The position numbers and the translations under genes are program-made. Shown here piece by piece: positions 10,249 through 19,753 of a stretch of DNA of 64,000 bases (positions are counted from its first letter, which is position 1; every line of letters starts with the position of its first letter). The stretch comes from Fabrea salina (lineage: Eukaryota; Ciliophora; Heterotrichea; Heterotrichida; Fabreidae), in assembly GCA_022984795.1 (NCBI GenBank), contig JALIHJ010000028.1:1-64000 (forward strand), read 5' to 3'. The notes beneath the pieces are model-generated. The model was not told the DNA's origin, ran no database searches, and saw only the letters and a program-made list of their open reading frames with translations.

Positions 10249-10391
10249 TTCAGATGGTGGCTCATTTGAGACTTCAGTCTTTTTGGAGACTCACCTTCTT
10301 TGGTCTGGTTTTTTAAATATTATGAACGATCTAACTAACTAAATAAGATACGTAATTCAAACGCGCAAGATCAGGAAGCACCTAGAATTGA

Positions 10392-10580
10392 TCAACAATG
10401 AGAAGAAAAGACAACTAACAAAGCAAAAACAACTTCTTCATAAGACCAGAAGACACTAATACTATTTGAACATAACCATTCAACCAGATTCAATGCAGAA
10501 CTGAATTCTAACTCGTTGCTCCAAATAGTTACTCCACTGACGACAGAACACAAAGTACTCCTTGGAATTTGATTCGCCAT
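10392..10580 (-). CDS. Possible 62-residue protein, hydrophobic C-terminus
   Basis: The ATG at 10580 opens 62 codons (MANQIPRSTLCSVVSG...) and ends at TGA. The last 20 residues are hydrophobic (VVFALLVVFSS). It would be divergent from the GTPase gene with 45 bp between starts, a normal spacing here. No family is recognised and a chance frame is as likely. Otherwise the stretch 10249-10620 holds only the promoter of the GTPase gene. Confidence 0.25.
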   Translation of the reverse strand: MANQIPRSTLCSVVSGVTIWSNELEFSSALNLVEWLCSNSISVFWSYEEVVFALLVVFSSHC

Positions 10581-10625
10581 TACGAGTTTAAGTTTTCGGG
10601 TAGGTTCTGAAAACTCAACAATGGA

Positions 10626-11981
10626 ATGATGAACTCAACCGAAGAAAGCGAGTCAAAATTCAAACAATCAGAACCCAGAACTGCTCGAGAAGACACAAGA
10701 GTAGCAGTAATAGGCAATGTGGATTCAGGGAAATCCACACTTGTAGGAGTGCTTACGAGAGGCGTAGTTGACGACGGAAGGGGCTCTGCTAGGAGACTAG
10801 TGTTTAACTTTTCACACGAAGAGGCCAACGGCAGAACTTCGAGCATTGGACAAGAAATCATGGGCTTCGACAGCGGAGGCTCGCAAGTCACTCCCGAACG
10901 CTTTACTGAAAACAAAAACAAAACTTGGTCTTACGTAGCAAACCACTCCCAGAAACTAGTGACTTTCCTCGACTTGTGCGGCCACGAAAGGTACTTGAAA
11001 ACAACAGTTTTCGGACTAGTAGGACTGATGCCCGACTACGCAATGATAGTGGTAGGAGCTAACATGGGAGTGACCAGAATGACGCGGGAACACATTGGCT
11101 TGGCTCTTTCCATGAAGATCCCCATGTTCTTTGTAGTCACCAAAGTAGACATTGCTCCAGACAACGTGTACAAAAAGACCCTAGAGACTCTCCAGAAAAT
11201 ACTCCGCAGCCCAGGAGCAGGGAACAGAATGCCTTTGCTGGTGGACAGCCAAAGCGAGTTCGAAGAAATGGCTGAAATGGTAGAAACCAAACTGTGCCCC
11301 ATCTTCAGAGTTTCGAACGTGACAAGTGAAGGACTGGAGGAACTGAAGAAGTTTGTGCACTGCTTGAAGGCAAGAACCCTGAACACAGGAGCTTTTGGGT
11401 CTGCAGAAGAGCCTGTGGAGTTTCTGATCGACGGAGTGTTTCTAGTGACTGGAGTAGGCGTGGTGGTTTCGGGAATAATGAAGGCAGGGACAGTGCACCT
11501 GAACCAAAGTCTCTGTTTGGGACCTGACAAAAGTGGGAACTACCGAACAGTGACTGTGAGGGGAATCCACATCAAACGGACCAACGCAGAAGAAGCACGG
11601 GCAGGGCAGTCTGCTTGCTTCAACATCCGTGCTGCCAACAAGAAAGAACAACTCAAGAAAAACCAGATCAAAAAGGGCATGGTGGTGGTGGACAGAAGTC
11701 TGACTCCTGAAACAGCTTGGGAGTTCGAAGCTAAGGTTGTGATTCTGCACCACGGCACCACAATCAGGCCTAACTACCAACCCATCATCCACTGTGGAGT
11801 TGTAAGGCAAGCTGCAAGGGTAGTTTGGATGTCTTCAGGGCTCTTGCGCACAGGAGACGAAGGGACTCTAAGGTTCAGGTTCATGTTCCGTCCGGAACTC
11901 ATTCACAGAGGCATGAAGATCCTTTTCAGAGAAGGAAGAACCAAAGGACTAGGGGAAATATTCAAGGTTTACCCTATTTAA
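10626..11981 (+). CDS. GTPBP1/GTPBP2-type translational GTPase
   Basis: 451 residues. The P-loop GNVDSGKST is at residues 30-38; the G2 region includes GRTSSIGQE, G3 is DLCGHE, and G4 is TKVD in place of the usual NKxD. The order and the distinctive SSIGQEIMGFD stretch identify the GTPBP1/2 family, EF1A-like cytosolic GTPases linked in animals to ribosome stalling and mRNA decay. The C-terminal half holds the two beta-barrel domains (GVFLVTGVGVVVSGIM). It is shorter than the animal proteins (over 600 residues), lacking their N-terminal extension. I used the ATG at 10626; an ATG five bases earlier meets a stop at once. Convergent with the SINA-like gene, 14 bp away. Confidence 0.9.
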   Translation: MMNSTEESESKFKQSEPRTAREDTRVAVIGNVDSGKSTLVGVLTRGVVDDGRGSARRLVFNFSHEEANGRTSSIGQEIMGFDSGGSQVTPERFTENKNKTWSYVANHSQKLVTFLDLCGHERYLKTTVFGLVGLMPDYAMIVVGANMGVTRMTREHIGLALSMKIPMFFVVTKVDIAPDNVYKKTLETLQKILRSPGAGNRMPLLVDSQSEFEEMAEMVETKLCPIFRVSNVTSEGLEELKKFVHCLKARTLNTGAFGSAEEPVEFLIDGVFLVTGVGVVVSGIMKAGTVHLNQSLCLGPDKSGNYRTVTVRGIHIKRTNAEEARAGQSACFNIRAANKKEQLKKNQIKKGMVVVDRSLTPETAWEFEAKVVILHHGTTIRPNYQPIIHCGVVRQAARVVWMSSGLLRTGDEGTLRFRFMFRPELIHRGMKILFREGRTKGLGEIFKVYPI

Positions 11982-11995
11982 TGTAATTGGTTATG

Positions 11996-12784
11996 TTATA
12001 TTGTGTAGAACTCAGGGTTGGAGAAGTGCACTTTGATCCCAAAGGCTTTGCATTTTTGGATGGTTCCGTTGGTATCTGGTTGTTTGGTTTCGTAGGAGTA
12101 GTAGTTAAGTACTTGTTGGAAACTTAAGTTTAAACAAGGCCCAGTTTGCTCCTTGGAAAGAGTCTGTCCCACAAAGATTAGTTGGGGAATAGAGCCTCTT
12201 TCGCCTTCACTGTTATTATACAAAGCAATTTTTACATCTTCAGGTTTGTGTGTGAGTGAAATTACTTGTACGTATATGTTTGAGTTTTCTAGGTAGCAAT
12301 TCAAAGCATAAAACTTTTCTTGGTTCATGTCAATGCGTTTATAAAGCTTAAGAGGCCACTCTGTTGTGGAAGCAGAGGAGACACACAGCAGCGCAAAAAA
12401 AGACTGTGAGGCATAAAAAGGACCTTGGGCAGAATGACTCGAAATAAGATGGGAGGCGTGGTGTCTGGCAAGTCCATTCCAATTGCACTGGAAGCATTTA
12501 GCAGGGGGTTGGGAGTACTCGCAAATCTGGTGGTGCTGAAGGACTTCTGCTAGTCTACCTCTGAAGTTGCAACCATTGTGTTGGTTTGCACAAGTGATGC
12601 TTTCAGACTCTTTCGCAAGTTCTTCGAGTTCTGAGTTCCTTTGAGGACGTCTCATGTCCACTTGGCACTTGGGACACCAAGTCATTTGGCTTTTGCACTG
12701 GTTGCACAAAGGATGGCCTTCTAAGCACTGCCACACCGGAGGGACCATTACTTGTTCGCAAGCTTTGCATAAAAGTCTTTCCAT
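11996..12784 (-). CDS. SINA/SIAH-like RING E3 ubiquitin ligase
   Basis: 262 residues. An N-terminal RING-type finger (CKACEQV...CLEGHPLCNQC...CPKC, about residues 6-40) is followed by the SIAH-type zinc finger (ITCANQHNGCNFRG...HHQICEY...CFQCNWNG) and a C-terminal region in the place of the SINA substrate-binding domain. SIAH ligases pass ubiquitin from an E2 to bound substrates. The RING is C3HC4-like, with GHPLC at its centre. The start ATG at 12784 lies 25 bp from the end of the MFS gene behind it on the same strand. Confidence 0.85.
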   Translation of the reverse strand: MERLLCKACEQVMVPPVWQCLEGHPLCNQCKSQMTWCPKCQVDMRRPQRNSELEELAKESESITCANQHNGCNFRGRLAEVLQHHQICEYSQPPAKCFQCNWNGLARHHASHLISSHSAQGPFYASQSFFALLCVSSASTTEWPLKLYKRIDMNQEKFYALNCYLENSNIYVQVISLTHKPEDVKIALYNNSEGERGSIPQLIFVGQTLSKEQTGPCLNLSFQQVLNYYSYETKQPDTNGTIQKCKAFGIKVHFSNPEFYTI

Positions 12785-12809
12785 TAATCTAGCTTACAAA
12801 AGGTTTAAC

Positions 12810-14117
12810 TTATACAGTGTTTAAAAAGGGTTCTATTAGAACGTCGTTGTCTTGCTGGATTGAAAGTTTGCATTTTTCGTTCAAGCGCCATATCAATAGG
12901 ATGCTTATTAGTATAACGCAGGCCATTCCCATAAACACACACAAAAAGCCTAGTGACTTGGCCAGCATCTGTAGAAATATAGTGGTGACTGAAGCTAAAC
13001 TAATTCCAACAAAAACTAGTGGCCAGACTTGGGAACTGAGTGAACCAAAAACATGCCCAGTCTCGACAGCCATCGCGGGATAGTTGCAAGCTGTGGAAAA
13101 GAAAAGAGTAACGATAAGACCGCCGTACAAAGCTGGACTCTGCACGAAGTAATAGACTAAGCAACAAGCCACTAGTTGGTAGGTCATACTGAGGGTCATG
13201 ACCTTTTTGAAGGGGAAGTAATCAAGCAAAGAAGACCAAAGCCAGCCTCCCAGAGTCCCTGCGATGTTTGCTAAGCACCCTATGTAAGAAAGCAGGTGGT
13301 CGTCTGAAATGTGCATCAGTCCGAAGGATTTGTAGCAACCCCCTATAAAGTACCAAAATACGAAGCAGGTATACCCCACTCCGAAGAGTCCCCAAAAGTT
13401 TTCTGACTTCAGAATTTTGAGAGTTGGGATGGATTTGTTTGAAGCAGTCCCAATTTGTGTGTTTTTGGAGCGAGGCTGGATAAGGGCAACTCCGAGACAA
13501 GTCATCAAGGCAAAGATAGTTCCGACCCAAAGGAAAGCCAAGGGCACGTTCTGGTTAACTAAAGGCCCAAAATTGACTTCGTTGAAATGGCGAGTAGGCG
13601 GAACGTTATTTGGGTTTACTAAAAACGTGAATACAAGACTAAACACCATCGAGGCGCAACTGTAACCGCCAAGAATCAGGCCAGTGATTTTCCCCTTTGA
13701 GTTGGGAAAGTACTCCCAACAAGGCCACAAGCACGTGATAGACACCATGCCGCTTCCGATTCCCACTAAGAAAGCGTAACTCAAGACCAAGAAGTGGACG
13801 TTTTGGATAACCGAACAAAGCAGGTAACCTCCTGCCATCATGATTCCGCCTAAGAATAAGCAAGCTCTAATACCTAATAATCTCGAGATGTAGGGTGCCG
13901 ACATGACTCCAATGTTTTCTGCGAGGAAGGAAAACGGTTGGGCGTTGTACACAGAAGTAGATGTCACTTGGGGGTCGAAGCTTGAAAGGCTGGAGTACAC
14001 GTAGGGAAAAAGAGCTCCCCAGTTGTTCAAGTTGCCTGCTACACAGTTGAGAATCATGCCTCCTAGCACTGTCATGATTGCAGGTAGTCTTTCTCGAATT
14101 TTCTGGCTAGTATCCAT
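12810..14117 (-). CDS. Major facilitator superfamily transporter
   Basis: 435 residues with about 12 hydrophobic helices and a hydrophilic loop near the middle (QPRSKNTQIGTASNKS). The first helices (ILNCVAGNLNNWGALFPYVY) and the motif after helix 2 (SAPYISRLLGIR) are typical of the oxalate/formate-antiporter and monocarboxylate-like MFS branch that is abundant in protists. The substrate cannot be read from sequence. Probably plasma membrane or an internal membrane. The start at 14117 is preceded by an AT-rich leader; the 750-bp spacer upstream is the longest gap in this part of the window. Confidence 0.85.
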   Translation of the reverse strand: MDTSQKIRERLPAIMTVLGGMILNCVAGNLNNWGALFPYVYSSLSSFDPQVTSTSVYNAQPFSFLAENIGVMSAPYISRLLGIRACLFLGGIMMAGGYLLCSVIQNVHFLVLSYAFLVGIGSGMVSITCLWPCWEYFPNSKGKITGLILGGYSCASMVFSLVFTFLVNPNNVPPTRHFNEVNFGPLVNQNVPLAFLWVGTIFALMTCLGVALIQPRSKNTQIGTASNKSIPTLKILKSENFWGLFGVGYTCFVFWYFIGGCYKSFGLMHISDDHLLSYIGCLANIAGTLGGWLWSSLLDYFPFKKVMTLSMTYQLVACCLVYYFVQSPALYGGLIVTLFFSTACNYPAMAVETGHVFGSLSSQVWPLVFVGISLASVTTIFLQMLAKSLGFLCVFMGMACVILISILLIWRLNEKCKLSIQQDNDVLIEPFLNTV

Positions 14118-14869
14118 TTTATTTTTATTAGGTGTCAGAATAATATGCTATTTAAAATTTCGGGGTTTTTTCACCAGTCTTAGGTTTGCTGAGTTTCTGC
14201 TTAGGATAATAATTGCAACAGAAACACACTGAGTTAAGTTCAATTCGGAACTTTCTGCAACTAAAGGACTAATCTCTATGTGAACAGGAGAGGAACTACT
14301 TTAAAGCAATATCTACTGATAGATAGCAAGGTATAACGATACAGCAAACGTCCAATACTAAGAAACTTAAAATGAAAACAACGGAGAAGACCTAAGACAC
14401 TCAATAAAGTAGTGTCAGATACTGCTTTGAACGAGGAATCCTTATGGAGTATAGAGCCTTCAATGTTTAGGTAACTTAGGTCTATACGGTATATATTTTT
14501 CAGGGGCACTAAACCAAAGTACCAAGATTGACGCAAAGCATTAGGCAAGCCAGCTGAAAACTTTGTGAACTACGCAAACCAGCCCAGGGTGAATAACATA
14601 ATAATAATAAATTTGGAACTTTCCTTAGTTTTTAGAAGAACTCTAAGCTGCACAAGAACTAATTAATTTTCCAAAGCCCAGGCTTAGGACTTTGGTCCAA
14701 CAGTTTGAAATGAAAATATTCGTTATAGCTGCTCATCTTTACCACTGAAACAAAATTGACAGAGAGTCCCGAAAACCTTTTGAAGTACTTAGGTAAGCTT
14801 TAAGTAAACTATGCGTTTGAACTGAAAGCCCAAAGGGGATTTACGGCCAGTATGGCTTATAATAATTAA
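14118..14869. other. Long intergenic spacer between divergent genes
   Basis: 750 bp between the MFS gene (minus) and the Kelch gene (plus). Open frames in it lack an ATG. I saw no tRNA-like B box or other RNA gene by eye. It must hold both promoters; its length is unusual in a region where most divergent pairs share less than 60 bp. Confidence 0.55.
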
Positions 14870-17800
14870 ATGGGAAATTGCAGTTCCAAGAAAAGCACGA
14901 CCGTTAGCAATACTCAAGTGCAACAACACAAGCAACCAGAGTTCGTATGTCCGGAGCACTATTATCTGCATCGGGAAAAAAAGATCCTTTTGAAAGTCGA
15001 TAAGTCTGGTATCGAGAAATTCAAGTTCCAAAAAGACGTAAAAACCAGAAAAAAGTCAGCGGTAGGTATTATAGATGGGAGCTTTTACGTTGCAGGGGGA
15101 GAGGACAGTGCTTCTTGCCTGACCAAACAGTTTTTGAAAATAGACCCAGCCTCCAGAACCACAACCAAACTGAGTTCCCTGCCCGTTCCTACTAAGGGAG
15201 GAAACTTGCACAAGTACAACAACTGGATCTACTTAGTAGGCGCCAAGAACGACGACGCTGACGAGGAAAGTGCAGTGGCCAAGCAACCAGCCCCCCTTAT
15301 GCGGTACGACATCCGAAGTAACCGATGGCAGATCTTCAGTAGTTTCAAGCGAGAGCACACCAAAAACAAAGTCATGATGTTCATCAACCATTGCGTTACG
15401 GACAGACACAGAGAAGAACAAGAACAGGTTTCCAACGTCAAAGACTTTTCTTTGAGGGACTTGGTGTCTCCAGGTTCGTTCACCCTAGGGTCCAAAATCT
15501 ACCTCGTGGGTGGCTATCGTGTTAACTCAAAAGGCCAACTGAAGTGCACTAAAAGAATATACTCACTTGACATCTCCAACGACGAGGATATCAGGTTCGA
15601 GTGTGAAGAGCAACTTAGACTTCCGTTCAAAGTAGCCAAACCTCACTGTTTTGCAGGAACTGAAACTGTAATAGTGATGGGTGGAAAACTGGGCAAGTCC
15701 AAAAAATTCAACTACTGTGCATGCCAACTGCGTCCTAGAGACAACCAAACAGAGAAGCTCGTAAGGATGCTTGACCCTATTCCAGTTTCTGTGTCTGGAA
15801 ACTACCCTCCTATGAAAATTGACGACTACATTGCATTTTTCAGCTTCCCCAACATTCTACTGATCAATAAAAGCTCTAACTGGATCCAGTACTCTATAAA
15901 GGCAGAAAAGCACCAGCATTCTGCAGAAAGCGACACTCTGAGGTTCATTCCTGGACAAGAAACTAAACCTGAAGAAGTTCCACTTTCCTTAGCCACTAAG
16001 TACCCAAGGTCGCCTGAGAAGAAAACCCAAAACTACTCCAACGTCAAAGTAGATGTAGTTGAGGCCAAAGCCTCCAAAGACCACTCTTCTGACAGTTCGT
16101 CTTCTTCCAGTCAAAAAAAGTCCAAACAAAAGAACTTGCCTCCTGTGAAGAACTCCTCCCGGTTCAAGGATGAAGCTTCGAGTTCTGATGAAGAAAAACA
16201 AAAGTCCAGAAAGCCCCAAATAAAACCTCCTGAAACTCAAAAACAATTCCGGCCTTCTTTGCCTGTTAAAAAGAAGTCTAACAGTTCGTCTGACTCAAAA
16301 GAAGTTGAGATCAAAAAGTCCCAGCACAAAGCAGATCAAAAAGAAGCTGCCCCGGAAGTCAATATCAACTTTGCCATCACTAAAAAGCCTCCTACTGAGG
16401 ATGTTGAAACTAAAGGTAGACTTGGTTATAAGAAGCAGGAAAAGTCAGACTCAAGTTCAGATAATGAAAAGAAGCAGGTCGAGAAACCTCAAGCTAAGGG
16501 TGGATTTGGATTCAAAAAGCAGGAAAAGTCAGACTCAAGTTCAGATGACAAGAAGAAGCAACTCGAGAAACCCCAGCCTAAGGGTGGGTTTGAAGTGAAC
16601 AAACCACAGGCTAAAGGTGGATTTGGTTTCAAAAAGCAGGAAAAGTCAGACTCAAGTTCGGACGATAAAAAGAAGCAACTCGAGAAACCCCAGCCTAAGG
16701 GTGGATTTGAAGTGAACAAACCAAAGGCTAAAGGTGGATTTGGTTATAAGAAGGAAAAGTCAGACTCAAGTTCAGATGACAAGAAGAAGCAACTCGAGAA
16801 ACCCCAGCCTAAAGGTGGATTTGGATTCAAAAAGCAGGAAAAGTCAGACTCAAGTTCAGATGACAAGAAGAAGCAACTCGAGAAACCCCAGCCTAAAGGT
16901 GGATTTGGATTCAAAAAGCAGGAAAAGTCAGACTCAAGTTCAGATGACAAGAAGAAGCAACTCGAGAAACCCCAGGCTAAGGGTGGATTTGAGGTGAACA
17001 AACCACAGGCTAAAGGTGGATTTGGTTTCAAAAAGCAGAAAAAGTCAGACTCAAGTTCAGATGACAAGAAGAAGAAACCCCAGGCTAAGGGTGGATTTGA
17101 AGTGAACAAACCACAAGCTAAAGGTGGATTTGATTTCAAAAAGCAGGAAAAGTCAGACTCAAGTTCGGACGATAAGAAGAAGCAGTTCGAGAAGCCCCAG
17201 TCTAAGGGTGGATTTGAAGTGAACAAACCCCAAATGAAGTCTGGCTTTAATTTAAAGAAACAAGAAAAACCAGATTCAAGTTCAGAGGATGATAAACGAA
17301 AAGCACCAAAAAAGGAGGGCTTTAAGGTAAGTAAGCCTGAAGCTAAGGGTGGATTCGTATTGAACAAAGAAAAGTCAGACTCAAGTTCGGACGATAAGAA
17401 GAAGAAACCCCAGGCTAAGGGTGGATTTGAGGTGAACAAACCACAGGCTAAAGGTGGATTTGGTTTCAAAAAGCAGGAAAAGTCAGACTCAAGTTCGGAC
17501 GATAAGAAGAAGAAACCCCAGGCTAAGGGTGGATTTGAAGTGAACAAACCACAAGCTAAAGGTGGATTTGATTTCAAAAAGCAGGAAAAGTCAGACTCAA
17601 GTTCAGAGGATGATAAACGAAAAGCACCAAAAAAGGAGGGCTTTAAGGTAAGTAAGCCTGAAGCTAAGGGTGGATTCGTGTTGAACAAAGAAAAGTCAGA
17701 CTCAAGTTCGGATGACAAGAAGAAAGGGACATTCAGCATTAAAAAGAAATCTCCGGAGTTGAATGAACCTAAGAAACCACAAATTGAACTGAAGAAAAAG

Positions 17801-19753
17801 GCGTTTGCTGAAGACTCTTCATCAAACACTCCAGAAAAGAAAAACTTCCATGGAAAACCAATTGGAGAACCTCAGAAGAAAGAATTACCTAATGCCAGCA
17901 AAGAGGAAGGTAAATTCAAAAAGTCCGAGTTCAAAGCTAAAATCGAAAAGCAGGAAAAGTCAGACTCAAGTTCAGATGACAAGAAGAAGAAACCCCAGGC
18001 TAAGGGTGGATTTGAGGTGAACAAACCACAGGCTAAAGGTGGATTTGATTTCAAAAAGCAGGAAAAGTCAGACTCAAGTTCAGATGACAAGAAGAAGAAA
18101 CTCGAAAAGCCCCAGGCTAAGGGTGGATTTGAGGTGAACAAACCACAGGCTAAAGGTGGATTTGGTTTCAAAAAGCAGAAAAAGTCAGACTCAAGTTCAG
18201 ATGACAAGAAGAAGAAACCCCAGGCTAAGGGTGGATTTGAGGTGAACAAACCACAGGCTAAAGGTGGATTTGATTTCAAAAAGCAGGAAAAGTCAGACTC
18301 AAGTTCGGACGATAAGAAGAAGAAACCCCAGGCTAAGGGTGGATTTGAAGTGAACAAACCTCAAGCTAAAGGTGGATTTGATTTCAAAAAGCAGGAAAAG
18401 TCAGACTCAAGTTCAGATGACAAGAAGAAGCAGTTCGAGAAACCCCAGCCTAAGGGTGGATTTGAAGTGAACAAACCCCAAATGAAGTCTGGCTTTAATG
18501 TAAAGAAACAAGAAAAACCAGACTCAAGTTCAGAGGATGATAAAAATAAGCAGGTCGAGAAACCCCAGGCTAAGGGTGGATTTGGTTTCAATAAGAAGGA
18601 AAAACCAGACTCAAGTTCAGATGATAAGAAGAAGAAACCCCAGGCTAAGGGTGGATTTGAAGTGAACAAACCTCAAGCTAAAGGTGGATTTGATTTCAAA
18701 AAGCAGGAAAAGTCAGACTCAAGTTCGGACGATAAGAAGAAGCAGTTCAAGAAGCCCCAGCCTAAGGGTGGATTTTGGTTCAAAAAGCAAGAAAAGCCAG
18801 ACTTAAGTTCAGAGGACAAAAAAGCTGGAGAGAAGAAACAATTTAGTTTCGGTGCAAAGAAAGAGTCTCCAGGGTTGAATGAACCCAAGAAACCACAAAT
18901 TGAGGCAAAGAAAAAGGCATTTAAGGAAAGCTCTTCATCAGATTCATCAAACACTCCAGAAAAGAAAAAGTTTTACGGAAAGCCTGTAGGTTCCTATGAC
19001 CATGAAAATAAAGAAGAAGAGAAAAAAGCATTTGGGAAGCCCCACATAGAAGGCGAGTTAGGGTTCAAAAAGCAAAAGGAGTCAGACTCAAGCTCAGAAA
19101 ACAAGAAGTCTCCAGGAAAGAAAGAATTCAGTTATAGAGTGAAAAGAGACTCAAAGAAAGAAGAACTGAAGATTCCTGAGAAGCACGACTTGCACATTCC
19201 AGCAAGGAAAGTTTCTTCGAGTCAAGAAAAACAAGTGTTAGGGAAGCTAGAACACAAAGAGAGTTCAGAAGAAGAAAAGCACGACAAAAAGTCTCCTTAC
19301 AACTTCAAAAGCGAACATGCTCACATGGGAGAAGTAGACATTTCTGGCAAAGGAAGTATCCAGAGCTCTCCAAACAAGCCTGCTTCGGCCAAACTGCAAA
19401 GTGCCAAGAAGAAAACTGGGTTTTTGCACATAATAGGGTCTGCTTTGAAGAAAAGACTAGGGAGGGAGTCTTCTTCTTCGTCCTCAGAAAGTCCCAAAGC
19501 CCAAATGCAAATTGAATTCGAGAAACCCCAAAGACAAGCCAAAGCGAAGGAAAGTTCTTCAGAGTCCAGCGAAGAAGCAAAGGCAAAACCAAGGAAAGTC
19601 CAAGCTTTTTCACCTGAAGAAAAAGTAAAAACCCCTCCTTGGGCCCAAAAGCTCAAAGAAAAACAGTCCAAAAAGAAGTCCAAAGACGGAAGTTCTTCAA
19701 GCAGCGACGACAAAAAACGCAAGAAAAAAGAGTCGTCTTCAAGTTCATCTTAA
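14870..19753 (+). CDS. Giant N-myristoylated Kelch-like protein with SDSSSDDKKK repeat tail
   Basis: 1627 residues. The N-terminus MGNCSSKK is a strong myristoylation signal (Gly2) with a neighbouring Cys4 for palmitoylation. Residues of about 40-340 are Kelch-like (GSFYVAGGEDS, NWIYLVGA, GSKIYLVGGYRV, TVIVMGGK). From about residue 380 to the end the chain is disordered and very rich in Lys, Ser, Asp and Glu, with about 23 copies of a (F)KKQEKSDSSSDDKKK unit alternating with KPQAKGGFEVN. The S-D/E-rich units are ideal casein kinase 2 sites. Inference: a membrane-tethered propeller with a long, phosphorylatable, highly charged tail. The stop codon overlaps that of the convergent ENTH gene. Confidence 0.85.
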   Translation: MGNCSSKKSTTVSNTQVQQHKQPEFVCPEHYYLHREKKILLKVDKSGIEKFKFQKDVKTRKKSAVGIIDGSFYVAGGEDSASCLTKQFLKIDPASRTTTKLSSLPVPTKGGNLHKYNNWIYLVGAKNDDADEESAVAKQPAPLMRYDIRSNRWQIFSSFKREHTKNKVMMFINHCVTDRHREEQEQVSNVKDFSLRDLVSPGSFTLGSKIYLVGGYRVNSKGQLKCTKRIYSLDISNDEDIRFECEEQLRLPFKVAKPHCFAGTETVIVMGGKLGKSKKFNYCACQLRPRDNQTEKLVRMLDPIPVSVSGNYPPMKIDDYIAFFSFPNILLINKSSNWIQYSIKAEKHQHSAESDTLRFIPGQETKPEEVPLSLATKYPRSPEKKTQNYSNVKVDVVEAKASKDHSSDSSSSSSQKKSKQKNLPPVKNSSRFKDEASSSDEEKQKSRKPQIKPPETQKQFRPSLPVKKKSNSSSDSKEVEIKKSQHKADQKEAAPEVNINFAITKKPPTEDVETKGRLGYKKQEKSDSSSDNEKKQVEKPQAKGGFGFKKQEKSDSSSDDKKKQLEKPQPKGGFEVNKPQAKGGFGFKKQEKSDSSSDDKKKQLEKPQPKGGFEVNKPKAKGGFGYKKEKSDSSSDDKKKQLEKPQPKGGFGFKKQEKSDSSSDDKKKQLEKPQPKGGFGFKKQEKSDSSSDDKKKQLEKPQAKGGFEVNKPQAKGGFGFKKQKKSDSSSDDKKKKPQAKGGFEVNKPQAKGGFDFKKQEKSDSSSDDKKKQFEKPQSKGGFEVNKPQMKSGFNLKKQEKPDSSSEDDKRKAPKKEGFKVSKPEAKGGFVLNKEKSDSSSDDKKKKPQAKGGFEVNKPQAKGGFGFKKQEKSDSSSDDKKKKPQAKGGFEVNKPQAKGGFDFKKQEKSDSSSEDDKRKAPKKEGFKVSKPEAKGGFVLNKEKSDSSSDDKKKGTFSIKKKSPELNEPKKPQIELKKKAFAEDSSSNTPEKKNFHGKPIGEPQKKELPNASKEEGKFKKSEFKAKIEKQEKSDSSSDDKKKKPQAKGGFEVNKPQAKGGFDFKKQEKSDSSSDDKKKKLEKPQAKGGFEVNKPQAKGGFGFKKQKKSDSSSDDKKKKPQAKGGFEVNKPQAKGGFDFKKQEKSDSSSDDKKKKPQAKGGFEVNKPQAKGGFDFKKQEKSDSSSDDKKKQFEKPQPKGGFEVNKPQMKSGFNVKKQEKPDSSSEDDKNKQVEKPQAKGGFGFNKKEKPDSSSDDKKKKPQAKGGFEVNKPQAKGGFDFKKQEKSDSSSDDKKKQFKKPQPKGGFWFKKQEKPDLSSEDKKAGEKKQFSFGAKKESPGLNEPKKPQIEAKKKAFKESSSSDSSNTPEKKKFYGKPVGSYDHENKEEEKKAFGKPHIEGELGFKKQKESDSSSENKKSPGKKEFSYRVKRDSKKEELKIPEKHDLHIPARKVSSSQEKQVLGKLEHKESSEEEKHDKKSPYNFKSEHAHMGEVDISGKGSIQSSPNKPASAKLQSAKKKTGFLHIIGSALKKRLGRESSSSSSESPKAQMQIEFEKPQRQAKAKESSSESSEEAKAKPRKVQAFSPEEKVKTPPWAQKLKEKQSKKKSKDGSSSSSDDKKRKKKESSSSSS
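16410..19110 (+). repeat. Coding minisatellite of the Kelch gene (about 23 SDSSSDDKKK units)
   Basis: Two interleaved motifs repeat in frame, FGFKKQEKSDSSSDDKKKQ and KPQAKGGFEVN, in units of about 75-130 bp that are nearly identical in DNA. Local variants (EDDKRKAPKKEGFKVSKPE at about 17284 and 17604) occur twice, showing that larger blocks have been copied. The unit is shared with WD40 copy 2 (8985-9145). Confidence 0.95.

Noticed and set aside
14276-14548. 90-codon minus-strand frame in the 750-bp spacer
   Set aside because: It starts only at a non-ATG codon and resembles nothing; treated as non-coding.
17323-17345. GTAAGTAAGCCTGAAG as a 16-nt intron in the Kelch gene
   Set aside because: It has GT-AG ends and the right length, but it codes VSKPEA, matching neighbouring repeat units; removal would break the frame.
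16489-18954. Long minus-strand open frames under the Kelch repeats (up to 361 codons)
   Set aside because: They are mirror images of the coding minisatellite: any in-frame repeat without stops on the other strand gives such frames.
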